The notes: a model not told the origin generated them from the letters alone. Shown: positions 1 to 10,500, numbered from the stretch's first letter. The stretch is 64,000 bases of DNA from Nymphalis io (GCF_905147045.1 NC_065908.1:4898001-4962000); one strand, 5' to 3'. Made by a program: numbers and translations.

Positions 1-70
1 AATGCCAATGTCTTTGGGCGTTGGTGATGGATTACACTCAGGTGGCCCATATTCTCGTCGCCTACGTATA
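1..70 (+). repeat. SINE-B 3' end fragment
   Basis: Matches the 3' part of SINE-B (see 22687-22980): the 'aatgccaatgtct' block, then 'ggtggcccatattctcgtc'. The core CACTTACCATCAGG is altered here. The copy is cut by the window edge. Confidence 0.7.
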
Positions 71-480
71 TAGTATATATATATTTCATTCGTTTTAGCG
101 ATCGTGACAAGGGTATATAATTACTTACAATTCGTTATTTAAATTCATTGGATCGAAATTCCCTTAAATCATCACATTCACACACGCGTCAAAATAATTC
201 GCTGTTGTATAACCACTGAAAGCCACACTACTCACTACAGGGGAGTATTCTGCGTTCGCGAAGTCATTGTGCGTGCCCGTTCTAATAAAAAAAACGCATT
301 TTTTTGCGTTTTGGTGCTTCCTATTAAATAACGTTTCGACGACATAAGATATTAGAATAGAGTCGTATAAGATTCAGCAATATTTTTTACAACGAAATAT
401 TCTCTAAAAAGGACGTGTAACGTAAGCTTGCCTGCACGATTGAAAAGGAAACCTATGGAAACGGAAGGTATGGAATATGA

Positions 481-531
481 TTATCTTACAATGCCGATGT
501 CTATGGGCAGTGGTGGTCACTTACCATCACC
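481..531 (+). repeat. SINE-B fragment beside SINE-A tail
   Basis: A short piece of the SINE-B 3' region (TCTTACAATGCCGATGTCTA, then GTCACTTACCATCA) lies directly against the TGTAC-type tail of the SINE-A copy that follows. It is probably a remnant of an older SINE-B into which SINE-A inserted. Confidence 0.6.
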
Positions 532-532
532 T

Positions 533-844
533 TACAGTACAGTACAGTAACAGCCTCTTAATGTCCCACTGCTGGGCTAAGGCCTCCTCTCCCTTTTTGA
601 GGAGAAGGTTTGGAGCTTATTCCACCACGCTGCTCCAATGCGGGTTGGTAGAATACACATGTGGCAGAATTTCAATGAAATTAGACACATGCAGGTTTCC
701 TCACGATGTTTTCCTTCACCGTTAAAGCACGAGATGAATTATAAACACAAATTAAGCACATGAAAATTCAGTGGTGCTTGCCCGGGTTTGAACCCACGAT
801 CATCGGTTAAGATTCACGCGTTCTTACCACTAGGCCATCTCGGC
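533..844 (-). repeat. SINE-A, full length
   Basis: Read on the minus strand, it has a tRNA-like head GCCGAGATGGCCTAGTGG (A box) and GGGTTCAAACCCGGGC (B box). A roughly 220-bp body follows, ending GGGACATTAAGAGGCTGTTA, and then a tail of TGTAC units. The anticodon-loop region (GAATCTTAACC) and the sequence after it resemble tRNA-Lys(CTT). The arrangement is that of a Pol III SINE. An open frame through the body recurs in other copies and is not a gene. Confidence 0.9.
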
Positions 845-931
845 TTTTTTTCGGCCATCACCTTTATATGTATGTATTACATCTACTTATGTGTAATATA
901 TATGATATGTGTATTTGATTTGATTACGTAT

Positions 932-990
932 TATGTACGGTATACGTAGCCGTATAATGGGGCTTGTGTGAAATTTGTAACATTGTATTA
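932..990 (+). repeat. Short repeat, first copy
   Basis: The block from TACGTAGCCGTATAATGGGG to GTGTGAAATTTG recurs in diverged form at 1350-1405 (TACGTAGCCTTGTAACGGGC, then ATGTGAAAATG). The two are direct repeats about 420 bp apart. I do not recognise the family. Confidence 0.5.
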
Positions 991-1088
991 CATCAAAGTG
1001 AAAGTCAACTCAAATTCAAAACTATTCTTCAAGTAGGCTATTGCGAGCATCTTTTGAATCATTAATTCAAAAGATTTAATTAAATTTA

Positions 1089-1160
1089 AAGTTACCATTG
1101 GTTCGAAGCGTAGATTCTTCCGAGAACCGGCATTGAACTTAGTTGGCGCTCTTTTCAAAC
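1089..1160 (+). repeat. Repeat H copy (LINE 3'-UTR-like)
   Basis: Contains GGTTCGAAGCGTAGATTCTT, then CGAGAACCGGCA and a CTCTTTT end. Related copies lie at 15651-15725 (+), 21590-21700 (-) and 45862-45905 (-). I associate this sequence with 3' regions of lepidopteran non-LTR elements, from memory. Confidence 0.6.
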
Positions 1161-1349
1161 GATTAAGTTTCATAGATAATTAATTGAATTCAATCAACAA
1201 ATTAACTGACTCTAACTGCACGATTATGTATTCATCTGTATAATATTTTATCGAGTTCTACGCTTTATTTATCAAATATTTTTAACATAAGATTTAAATT
1301 CATAAATTGGAAAAATTACGTTCAATTTTATATCTGGTTTCATTCATAT

Positions 1350-1405
1350 ATATGTATATTGTACGTAGCCTTGTAACGGGCTTATGTGAAAATGATATTG
1401 CGTTT
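1350..1405 (+). repeat. Short repeat, second copy
   Basis: Partner of 932-990. The shared core is TACGTAGCC..GTAA.GGGCTT followed by TGTGAAA. Open frames on both strands across this area are short and have no recognisable motif. Confidence 0.45.
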
Positions 1406-1559
1406 AAAACATTACCTAACCAAATCCGGTACCCATGTGCGATAACCGTTGAAAACGACACTATATACAGTCGTACGATCAGTACTCCGAGTATAATCTC
1501 GTAAGCCGATTCTGACTGCTGACAGATTGTGGAATTATAACCGCATAGCCCCAAAATAC

Positions 1560-2520
1560 CTATTGCTTATAGCCCTAATATCACAGTGATATATTATGTT
1601 TGAATTATGAGGAAATTATTATATGGAGTTATACAGTTGACCGTTCTTTTTTATACATACAGGCTTACGTTACGCGGTCTTTTTAGACAATATTTAATTG
1701 TAAAAATATTGTTCGAGCTAAAATTGTAAAGAATTTTATCTTCTATATATTTAGTATAATAATATGTGAGGTTTAGTTAATATTTAGTATAAAGCCACAT
1801 TATTTGTGAATGTTATAGGCTATATATTAACCCGAAAAATGAAAAGACTTTTTCGTGGTAGTCGGATTTGCAAAGTAAGTCGGAGAAAAAACGGTCGAAC
1901 GAAAACGTTTCTTACGAAAGCTGCCTTAAGGATGAGAGATATATGATTGAATTCTAGAGAAAATTTGTAAAACTTGATAATGTCTTCAAAAAAGTCAACG
2001 ACAGCATATATCTATCTTTTATATTTAAATCACAAAAAGTAGTTTTTTTATAATAGATATTAAATCGTTAGGTCATGTTTATTGGTCATATTATCAACAA
2101 TTATGATTTTTTATCAAAATAAGTAAACTAATCGTCTCAAGTGTTTAAAACAAAAGCCTTTTCTCTTTTACTGCATATAATTTGGACAAATAGTTAAAGA
2201 GATAATACGACATAGGTATGGAACCGAGACCGTGTCGTAATCTTTTGAATGATATTTCTATTAGACGGTTTTTTTCATATACAACACGTCAATCTATTTA
2301 TAAATAAATTGCTTTATCACCAAGAAAATTTTATTTAGATAAAATTCGTTTTTCACAGTATGGTTTTTGATTGCATAGTTTAAGAGATAATTTAAAATAT
2401 CATACGCGAGACAATTTTATTGTTTACAATCTTATGTTCGGCCAACGCGACTTTTAAATAAATCATAGTAATCACTCAATACTAACCGAACCACAATCAT
2501 AATTTAATCACAAGTAAAAA
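1560..2520. other. AT-rich, no gene seen
   Basis: Very AT-rich sequence with stops in all frames. I see no exon signal, and no repeat beyond the Helitron-like terminus at its right edge. Part of it may be the body of that nonautonomous element, but I could not identify its 5' end. Confidence 0.5.
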
Positions 2521-2521
2521 T

Positions 2522-2551
2522 GCCCAACGAAGTGGGCACGTGTCAGCTAGT
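2522..2551 (+). mobile_element. Helitron-like 3' terminus
   Basis: A short hairpin (GCCCA, loop ACGAAG, TGGGC; 2522-2537) is followed nine bases later by CTAG at 2547-2550 and then T. A hairpin about ten bases before a terminal CTRR, with insertion before T, is the defining 3' end of Helitrons. No Rep/helicase coding sequence is present, so any element here is nonautonomous. Confidence 0.6.
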
Positions 2552-2833
2552 AATCTTTTCTAATAAATTCAAACGTCATTTAGTGCATATTACAGGTACT
2601 AAGATATTCGTAAAAACCCGTTTGTGTGACCTTGATTATTTATGTCTTTTATTCACGAGATTGTAAGACTTCAGATAGCGGTTAAAATGTCAAAATAAAG
2701 TTTTATACTAGTTTGTGCCTTATTAAATTTGTATTTAAGGCTTATTATTGCTTTACTTTGTGCTATGAATTAGTAGTATTTAGCCAGAGTTGAATTTTTG
2801 GTATCGAATAACAATTTTGTTTTATTTGTCATC

Positions 2834-2905
2834 TCCCGTATGGTCTAGTGGCTAGGATACCTGGCTTTCACCCAGGAGGCTCGGGTTCGATTCCCGGTAC
2901 GGGAA
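2834..2905 (+). tRNA. tRNA-Glu (anticodon TTC)
   Basis: A 72-nt cloverleaf. The acceptor arms are TCCCGTA and TACGGGA, the A box TGGTCTAGTGG and the B box GGTTCGATTCC. The anticodon stem CCTGG/CCAGG encloses loop CTTTCAC, giving anticodon TTC at 2867-2869. It reads GAA/GAG codons in cytosolic translation. There is no intron and no mismatch in the acceptor stem, and the discriminator base is A. An identical gene lies at 32864-32935 on the other strand, which supports both being functional Pol III genes rather than SINE heads. Neither has a SINE body downstream. Confidence 0.95.
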
Positions 2906-2911
2906 ATGATC

Positions 2912-2916
2912 TTTTT
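2912..2916 (+). terminator. Pol III T5 terminator
   Basis: A run of five T begins seven bases after the tRNA-Glu 3' end. This fits a Pol III terminator. Confidence 0.8.
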
Positions 2917-3470
2917 ATTATTTAGCTTAAATATTTTTATCGATTATTTTAAATATTATTTATTAAGATATATTTGTATAATATATTATTTTTATATTTT
3001 GTTATTATCAATAACGAAAATGATCTTTTAGTCTAACTGTTTTTTCTATATAATTTTCGAAGTCAATATTTAATATATTTCAGTCTTCAATACCAAATGT
3101 ATTGTTTGGTATTTCAAGGTTGACAGTAGTTATCTTACAAAACATTTATAGCTTTGAGATACGTTAATATAAATACTTGCGCGGTGTGAACTGACTTAAT
3201 AAATAGTTGATATAGTTTGTATTGTGATGCCATTATACAACTAGGATGCCTAATAGATAATACAGACTAGAAAGGCTTTCAAACATAAATTCGTATTTTT
3301 TTTTAATTTCTCATGTAGGCGATCTGGCAAATGGTCTGATGACTCATATACAACTGGAAACTAGTTAAAATATATAATCATAGATATCAAAATGTCCATT
3401 ATTCGAGTGGGGTCTCTATTGAACCATAATTCTGGGTGGGTCACTTTTGAATCATCATTTTATACGATAT

Positions 3471-3512
3471 GTGCAAGCTCGTCTGGGTTGCTACCACCTT
3501 GTCAGATATTAG
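3471..3512 (+). repeat. SINE-B 5' fragment, decayed
   Basis: GTGCAAGCTCGTCTGGG and then GCTACCACC..GTCAGATATT match the 5' third of SINE-B. The rest of the copy is not recognisable. Confidence 0.5.
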
Positions 3513-3758
3513 TAAATACATTTAAATTATTCTAATATACGTACATGAAATTAATAATTCCTTCATAATCTCCCCTTTAAACGTACATAAAGCTTATTTG
3601 AATTATAAACATAATGTATTTAAATTATTTAAATGGCTGGTACACGCAGTTGTTTTGTAATCACAAACAACCACTTTAATTTTATTAATTTAATGGTTTT
3701 AGTGGTACTTATATTTATAGTATAATTAGACATATTACATAGTATAAATATTTGAATA

Positions 3759-4127
3759 TTAATAATGTCCTCCAGACCGATTTCGGCCACGGCGGCCAAT
3801 CTCAAGAGAGATTAGCCAACTACGCAGGAGATATTATAGTGCACAAGTGTGTGCGCAAACACAGGTGCACTCTCTATTCCCTAACTTTCATAATCCGATG
3901 GGACGGCAATCCGACACGACCGGAAAGAGTTCAGGCGCAGGACCAACGGCTTTACGTGATTTCCGAGGCACGGGAGTGTACACACTTCCAACTTCCACAC
4001 TCCGGGCTGCTACTGAGAATTTTCTGACAGAAAAACCAAATAACTTTTTATTGGCCCGACCTGGGAATTGAACCCAGGACCTCCGGGTCTGTGGCTTTAT
4101 ATCAAGCCACTAGACCAATGAGGCAGT
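3759..4127 (-). repeat. SINE-D, full length
   Basis: On the minus strand it starts with the tRNA-like head ACTGCCTCATTGGTCTAGTG, with B box GGGTTCAATTCCC. The body includes TTTTTCTGTCAGAAAATTCT, then CCCGTGCCTCGGAAATCACG and TGTGTTTGCGCACACACTTG. It ends GGTCTGGAGGACATTATTA. The A box TGGTCTAGTGGCT equals that of the tRNA-Glu gene at 2834. This is the best-preserved copy of the family in the window. Confidence 0.85.
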
Positions 4128-4129
4128 AA

Positions 4130-5389
4130 TCAGTCTAAATCAGTCCGATGAGACTCGACTAGAGTTTACCTTAACCTGGGTCAGATTCCGATATGAATAT
4201 TATATCGTATAAATAGTTTAATAATAGTATAAACGCCACTGTTTACATCTATCTTTATCTATTCTATCGAAACTGAACTAAACTAAAAACTATTAAGCAA
4301 ATATAGATAAACCTTATAAGAGAAGATGTAGCGCGTTTCTGAGAAGTTTTTAGTATATTATTTTATGAACAGAGCAGTGAATTTTATTTTCTTATTTATA
4401 AATATGCACGAGAATGCTATTTGGTTGTCCGCATTATTATATTTATTATTACATATAATTATGAAATGGTTGTCTTAACTGACTATCAAAACACAAGTTC
4501 AGTAGAGTCTAAAAAGTTGAAATATGAAAGATTTTTTCTAAATTTAAACTTTAAGGCGAAACGAGAAAGTACATGAGAGAGAGAGAGAAGAAACATGAAT
4601 AGTATGAGATGATAAACCTTACGCGATATCAGTGACGTGTAACTTGAACAGTCGCAATGAAAGTAAAATTTCAAGGTCGAATTTAAATACAACGTTTCAA
4701 TTTGTAACGTTTGCAATGGATGTTTCACTTATGTCACGTAATATTTGCACGCTTATTTTCATTTGATCAAAATAGAAAAAAATATGTATTCAAAGATTTT
4801 CGAAACTTCGCTACAGGTTACGCTACGTACATACCGGTTCGGTATGTAGATTCTAAAGAGAATAACCGACAAGGTCATTCACCCTATTTCATCAATCAAA
4901 CTATCTATGTGTTTGCTTCTAGAAATTGAGGGTAACGTATCGTTGATGTTTTTGTAGTGATTTTTGTTTGGTAGTGACGTAAAAACTGTTAATATATTAT
5001 TTAACTCATATTAAAAGCAAGTCTTGTGTAAAACTTAATTTATAATGATTGCGACACAATGTGAAATCAACAATGACTCATTCTATTATTGCACAACATT
5101 ATGAAATTGTGTTGAAATATTTATGAAATATTATGAAATTGTTGTATTTAGGCTTAATAAGAAAAAAAATATTTAAAATAAAATCTTTCAAGTCCCTAAT
5201 ACGAAATTATTATATTTTATAATTAATTAAAATCAATGTGTATCATTGGTTGTCAATAGGGTTGCCAGGCATACGACTTTTAGACAATGTTATTGCGACA
5301 GTCACAAAAACTAAAAAAAAAATCTTAACCAAGTTCGCATTAAAAGAGTTCAATTTATAATATTAATTAAGTAATATTTATTACTTTGC
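4130..5389. other. No gene seen
   Basis: AT-rich unique-looking sequence with a short GA microsatellite near 4574-4590. Open frames of 72-80 codons at 4486-4929 lack motifs and are cut by low-complexity runs. I see no credible exon. Confidence 0.5.
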
Positions 5390-5560
5390 GAGCCCAGATG
5401 GTCCAGTGGTAAGAACGCGTGAATCTTAACCGATGATTGTAGGTTCAAACCGGGAAAGCACCACTGAATTTTCATTTGCTTAATTTGTGATTATAATTCA
5501 TCTCGTACTTTACGGTGTAGGAAAACATCGTGAGGAAACCTGCATGTGTCTAATTTCATC
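5390..5560 (+). repeat. SINE-A, 3' half missing
   Basis: Has the head (CCCAGATGGTCCAGTGG, then GAATCTTAACCGATGATTG) and the body as far as CATGTGTCTAATTTCAT, where homology stops abruptly. The B-box region is damaged. SINEs are usually 5'-truncated, so losing the 3' half implies a later deletion. Confidence 0.75.
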
Positions 5561-5817
5561 ATAATCAATCGAGCTCATAGTATATATCTAATTTACTTGT
5601 TTTAATTTTATAATTTCTTATTTAAAAATATTATTATAATTTAGCTACTTTTTTACGATTTAATTGTGTTTTATTAGTCGCTAAAATTTTATTTTAAAAT
5701 GTTTGCATAGGTTTGGTTTATATAATATTGTTTTTAAGGTAAATGTTGTTTACGCATTAAAAATAAAGATAAAAGAAATAATCAGAGTAGTGCTTAATGC
5801 AGCATCAAGAGTAGAAA

Positions 5818-6120
5818 ATAATAATAATAATAATAATATCCTACAATGCTTTATATGCTTTATACAAGCTTAATTTGGAAACAAATGTCCCATTTGTTTC
5901 CAAATTAAGCTTGTATGAAGCTTGTGCTATGGAAACCAGACAACTGATATACTACACATACTATTTTTCTTTTGTAAATACATACATACATAGATAATTA
6001 CACCCAGACTCAGGACAAACAGACATGTTCATGCACACAAATGTCAGTCCTGGGTGGGAATCGAACCCACAACCTTCGGCGTGAAAGGCAAGTATTACCA
6101 ACCACGCCAACCGGCTCGTC
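5818..6120 (-). repeat. SINE-C copy with palindrome and ATT tail
   Basis: The minus-strand head is GAGCCGGTTGGCGTGGTTGG with a consensus B box GGTTCGATTCCC. The body contains ACATGTCTGTTTGTCCTGAG and the tail is (ATT)n at 5817-5838. Other copies are at 16672-16941 and 48325-48589. Unlike them, this one has its tail-proximal body replaced by an inverted copy (5857-5887). Confidence 0.85.
5857..5921. repeat. 31-bp-arm palindrome inside SINE-C
   Basis: Arms 5857-5887 and 5891-5921 are inverted copies with one mismatch, separated by the three bases TCC. The right arm is normal SINE-C sequence. The left arm replaces the TGGGACATTTTTCACACACG block present at the same place at 48339. Confidence 0.9.
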
Positions 6121-6739
6121 AAATGAAACGTTTGTTTCATTGTAATTGAAAAATAAAAGCGGTGTAAAGCGGCTAACCATTGTACAAGCACTTCAATAAG
6201 ACATCAGTCCAAAAGCTTCAACTCAGCAACGATTCTTCGGTTGAATTTAACGAACAATATTCATTCATTCGTTCTCTATTTATTAATAAAACAATATAAA
6301 TAATATACAATTATAAGATGACACATAAACCAATCAAGTTTCCACTTATAATAATAAGTTCAATAAAGAATCAGAATGATAATGATGAATGAATGAAAGA
6401 ATGAATGATAATGAACAATTAAAAATCAAATTAAATGCAATTAATTACGAAATTAAAAAAACAAATAATGAATTAAGCGAAGGTAAATACATAAGGAAAA
6501 ACATAAAATAAAAATTAATCTATTGAATCCTTAACTTTGCAACAATTGCAACTTTATATGTATTAAAGTCAAGGCTGTATCATCATTGAAAATAATCAGT
6601 CAATAATACAAAAAATAAAAAAGATGGATTTAATTAGTTTAAAAATTCTGATGAAATATTACGTTATTTCTCACGAACGCTCCCTAGACTGTAACAGGAT
6701 TACCTGAAACCGTATTAAATTGTTGTGAAATCGGTACCA
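6121..6739. other. Upstream region of the His-rich gene
   Basis: AT-rich sequence with many AATGA/ATGAAT microrepeats near 6376-6415. I found no perfect heat-shock element (alternating TTC and GAA units spaced by two) and no metal-response TGCRCNC core within about 200 bases of the TATA box. Confidence 0.4.
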
Positions 6740-6747
6740 TATAAATA
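6740..6747 (+). promoter_or_regulatory. TATA box of the His-rich gene
   Basis: TATAAATA lies 92 bases before the ATG at 6839. Transcription would be expected to begin near 6770, giving a short intronless 5' UTR of about 70 nt. Its position before an open frame with a strong start context supports a real Pol II promoter. Confidence 0.7.
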
Positions 6748-6838
6748 CTAAGGCAAGGCCGACCTAAAACACTTGCTAGACAACTTTTGTCGAGTAACGT
6801 TGTATCGTATTAAAGTTTAAAAACCAATCAATAGAAAA

Positions 6839-7336
6839 ATGAGGGAACACTTTGGTTGCGGAAGATTCATCGAACCACGTGATGGACCATTCAATCATTT
6901 TGGCCCCCATGGACACGGCCCTCGAGGTCCATCTCCGACTGGTCAGCATTGCAGTCCGCACGGTTTTGGACATCAAACCCGCGGATCATTTGAACACGGC
7001 CCACATTGCCATGGTCCTCATCGTCATGATCCTCATAGACACGGTCATCATGGACACCGTGGACATCATGGCCATCACGGCCATCATGGCCACCATAAGG
7101 AGTTTAGCTTCTTCGGGCACCATTTTTGGGGACCATGGGGAAGATTTGAACATGAGAGACCAGGTGGTTGTAGAGGGGAACCTAAGAGATCTTGCAGAGG
7201 CAAGTTCGGTCGTGGTCCAGAAGAGCGTAAAGGCCACGGTTGCAACCGAAGAAATATGAACCACAATGCTGGAGAAGAGACTGTTTTAGTTCGTGGTATT
7301 GTGATTGAGAGGGCACAGAGGCCAAATTCAGTTTAA
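6839..7336 (+). CDS. His/Gly-rich 165-residue protein, unknown
   Basis: A single-exon open frame of 165 codons. The start ATG sits in the context GAAAAATGA, has A at -3, and is the first ATG after the TATA box. Residues 20-96 are dense in His, Gly and Pro, with GHH-type repeats around residues 68-87. By my count the protein has about 30 His (18%) and 6 Cys. Residues 97-140 are rich in Arg, Gly and Lys, and the last 20 or so are ordinary sequence (ETVLVRGIVIERAQ). No signal peptide or membrane segment is visible, so it is likely cytosolic or nuclear. Metal or RNA binding is conceivable from composition, but no known domain is recognised. Frames on the other strand and in the second plus frame are shadows of the CAT/GGC-rich repeat. 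I do not assign a function. Confidence 0.7.
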   Translation: MREHFGCGRFIEPRDGPFNHFGPHGHGPRGPSPTGQHCSPHGFGHQTRGSFEHGPHCHGPHRHDPHRHGHHGHRGHHGHHGHHGHHKEFSFFGHHFWGPWGRFEHERPGGCRGEPKRSCRGKFGRGPEERKGHGCNRRNMNHNAGEETVLVRGIVIERAQRPNSV

Positions 7337-7915
7337 AAGGCATCGGATATCAAAATTGGAAGACATATTTGTATGTATATCACTTACATCTTATCTATTT
7401 TATTTTACATACAATTTCCTTATAGCATTGATTAGTTGATAACACTGTATTTATATAGGTGATTGTTTTTGTTATAAATGCAAAACGTCGTATGTAACAT
7501 TATGCATAGTTTACGCCTGAATAAGTAGACTACAATTTTCATTCGAGAAGAGTAATTAATAAGTTATACAGTAATATCTATTCTACATCAATGGTAAATT
7601 CAATTATTTCCATATATTTCATTAATGTGATATTCATGTTTTCACTCTGTTGTTTCTATAGTAACTTACGTAAAATATAACTTATTCTCTTTCTGTTATC
7701 ATTCACTTGAAATTTGAAAGAAAAATATTATATTCCCCTAAAGATAATAGACGTTAATTTATAAATAATTAAAATTATACATACGACCTTTTGTTGTGCA
7801 GCTGCTTTAGCTGTTTTTAATATAATTGTTTACTTTATATATTATTTTTATATTATTATTTGATAATATGTTATGACTTCGTAAAGTATTTTTGGTTCTT
7901 CAATTCAATTTATTC

Positions 7916-7921
7916 AATAAA
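7916..7921 (+). other. Poly(A) signal AATAAA
   Basis: The first canonical AATAAA downstream of the His-rich gene, giving a 3' UTR near 600 nt. A T-rich tract follows within about 20 bases. Confidence 0.5.
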
Positions 7922-7939
7922 GGATTATAAAGTACTTTT

Positions 7940-9600
7940 TTATATCAAACATTCGAAGTTTACCACCATTTATTTACCAAAGAAGAATTATATACATAGA
8001 TAAAAATATAAACTAAATCAAGAGATGTATAATCAATATAATGTTTCAGATACATTTTCTATTTATTTTATTATTATTTTTTATTTCAGCATTATAAATA
8101 TAAGTTATAATTTAAAACGAATTATAATGGCAAGTAATTCATTATACCGGGATGAAAATGATATGTGATATCTCTATAAGCCTTTATGGAAAAATCCCAT
8201 TGATTGGTTCTTGCTACTTGAAAGGAATAAGTGTGTCTTATACTTGGTTTCTATAATAATTATATATATGTATTTAAAATATTATTACATATATGTTAAT
8301 TAGGTAAGTTAAGTAGGACAATAAAAAATAGTTATTAATTATATATTAAATTATATATATATATATTTCAATTTATATGAATGTTTTTGTTTTTTTTAGA
8401 ATAAATACGCTTGAATGGAATCGTCCAGAATGGAATTGGTGAGCGAATCAAGGAAAAACAAAGAGATAAATTAAGTTATGTAAAAATCATTAATGTAGAC
8501 AGAAACAGTGGATTTAAAATTAAATTATACTATTATTGTATAATTATAACATAAAATTATTTAAAATAATTGTATAAGAAAATCTTTCTTGTTTTTTTTT
8601 TTTAAATTTATTCCTGTTGGTATCGATATACATTTTAAGCAACTTATTCCAAAATTGAATTTATTTATATTTGGTATTAAACTCATTACAAAATAATTTA
8701 AAGTGGAATTTCAGATAAATGAAACTATCAAAATGTAATCATTATTAAAAAAAAGTAATAACGTACCTATTTAATAATCAGTTTGTAACACTTCCTATTG
8801 AATAGATGTCATCATTTTATAAAAAGTTCTTTTTTTTTTCAAAACAGTACACTTTTTTAATTATTAATCTGTAGGGACTTCACTTTGTATATATAACGCA
8901 GTATTATTGTATGAAGAGGGAGTCGCAATGTAATCGTCAAACTGTGAACACGTACAATAAACGTCGTGCATCCTATGTAATAATGTTCCCCATACCTCAT
9001 CTCTACAAATCTTCAGTTATTAAACATTGTAGAATAGAAAGCATCAAACACAACACTTTTATATTCATTAGGATAAACGGTTCGCATCGTAACTCTGCGT
9101 GTTCAGTACAGATAACTCGTGTAAATAGGATGTGTGGTGACACACACTGCTGTTAACGTTTCCGTGCAAATGATTTTAAGTGTTTGAAAATGAGGGCTTA
9201 ACACACAATGGGCGAAGGCCTTTACATGAGAAGTTACATTTCTTACTTTATATATTTGTCTATAATGCAAATTAATAAGCACATAGGATCACTCTCGTTT
9301 TTGTCTGTCCGTCTCGTCACCGACGATAATGACAAATATGGAGTAAAAAAGGATTCGGAAAAAAAGCCCCGGATCTGGTGACTATACTGTACTGCCTATG
9401 TGTACTGACATTTGAGGAGTTCGTTTGTCTGAAGCCAACCTTGGGTGTATAATTAGATCATCTTACCATAAAAATGCATTGCCATCGGGATTGAACCAAT
9501 ATGTCCAACTCAGTAAATTAAGTGGAAATGGTTCTAATTCAGCTAGGAAGATTTGACCTAAACAAACCTTGCAAAGCTTGTGATAAATAAAATTAGTTTC
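7940..9600. other. AT-rich, no gene seen
   Basis: Mostly AT-rich with TA runs (8346-8367) and short homopolymers. An 81-codon frame at 8911-9156 begins about 20 bases after a TATATATAA string, but it has no motif and a composition like random sequence. I do not call it. Confidence 0.5.
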
Positions 9601-9604
9601 TTTA

Positions 9605-9770
9605 GTAAGATAAATATATTTTTGCTGCGTGTGACACTTACACGGAGAAGTAACGAATATATTGTACGCGCCACGCACACTGAACGAAGTAGAGGGAGGC
9701 GACAGAAAATGATGGTATAAGAAAGCGTCATGCCGTTTGGTGTCACGTCATTCGAGGCTCGCCAAAAGAT
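9605..9770 (-). repeat. Repeat G copy 1
   Basis: On the minus strand it reads TGACGTGACACCAAACGGCA, then TGACGCT, and later GTGTGCGTGGCGCGTACAAT. It matches 32330-32490 (+) over about 110 bp. The family is unrecognised. The shared TGACGT core resembles a CREB/ATF-type site. Confidence 0.6.
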
Positions 9771-9779
9771 TTTTCACAT

Positions 9780-10500
9780 CATGTAATGACAATTTGACAA
9801 TTAGTCAATATGTTTAAAGATTGATATCCTTGGAGACAGTGAGTCTAATTTTATACAACCCAGCACCTATAAGGCTGAGTTGATTAACATAATAAATAGT
9901 AAACAAGCGTCCCGCATAATTGCTCGAAATATTTAATGCAACATTATAATAATCTGTATAATGTGAGAGCCTTACATCTACACCTACACACTAATGATAA
10001 AAATATAACGCTTAGTCAATACATTTTTAATAAATATATGAATTTATTAAACTCGACGATCCATGGAATACCCGTTTGATCCATAGAAAAGTTTATTATA
10101 GTCTCCATTAAAAAACCTCTTTACACATTAAATAAAATAAGTAAAAAAAAAACTTTAATGAATTGCTGTCGACCGTCTCGTAACAGCTTGTCTCGTGTTC
10201 GCTTATATATACTTAAGTTCATCTATGAAATCTTGAATGACATTTCAGAGGATCGTGGTGAATTTTTGCAACCGTTTTTATTTTGTGTCGTCATCAATGC
10301 GCTCATATTACTGACAATATCTCATATTTCTGCCTTCACTGTCATAGAACTTTGTATCTTTATTTAAAAAAAAGCTAAATAATTGATGATCCTTTTCTTT
10401 TAGTGGGATAAATAATGATCGATTACTCTTAATGATATTGTTATTATTTAATCATTAGAAAAAAATAACTACTGCCTTATCATACTGGTTCTGCTTAGTA
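9780..10500. other. No gene seen
   Basis: AT-rich sequence. A 69-codon frame at 10158-10367 is moderately hydrophobic but has no recognisable domain and no supporting signals. Confidence 0.5.

Noticed and set aside
4057..4127. tRNA gene in the SINE-D head
   Set aside because: A and B boxes are present, but the cloverleaf is imperfect and the sequence continues into the SINE body. It is a tRNA-derived head and not a tRNA gene.
4828..4848. TACATACCG-GTT-CGGTATGTA palindrome
   Set aside because: Arms are only 9 bp. A rough equal-base estimate gives about one such short-loop palindrome per 64 kb by chance.
6048..6120. tRNA gene in the SINE-C head
   Set aside because: The B box is good but the acceptor stem does not pair, and the same head with the same body occurs three times.
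6560..6740. Heat-shock element before the His-rich gene
   Set aside because: TTCTCACGAA near 6669 has the wrong spacing between TTC and GAA units, and no further units follow.
6852..7264. Long frames overlapping the His-rich gene in another plus frame and on the minus strand
   Set aside because: They arise from the CAT/GGC-rich repeat of the real frame. Only the 6839 frame has a TATA box and a sensible start context.
8911..9156. 81-codon frame preceded by a TATATATAA string
   Set aside because: Composition is like background, no domain is visible, and TA-rich strings are common here.
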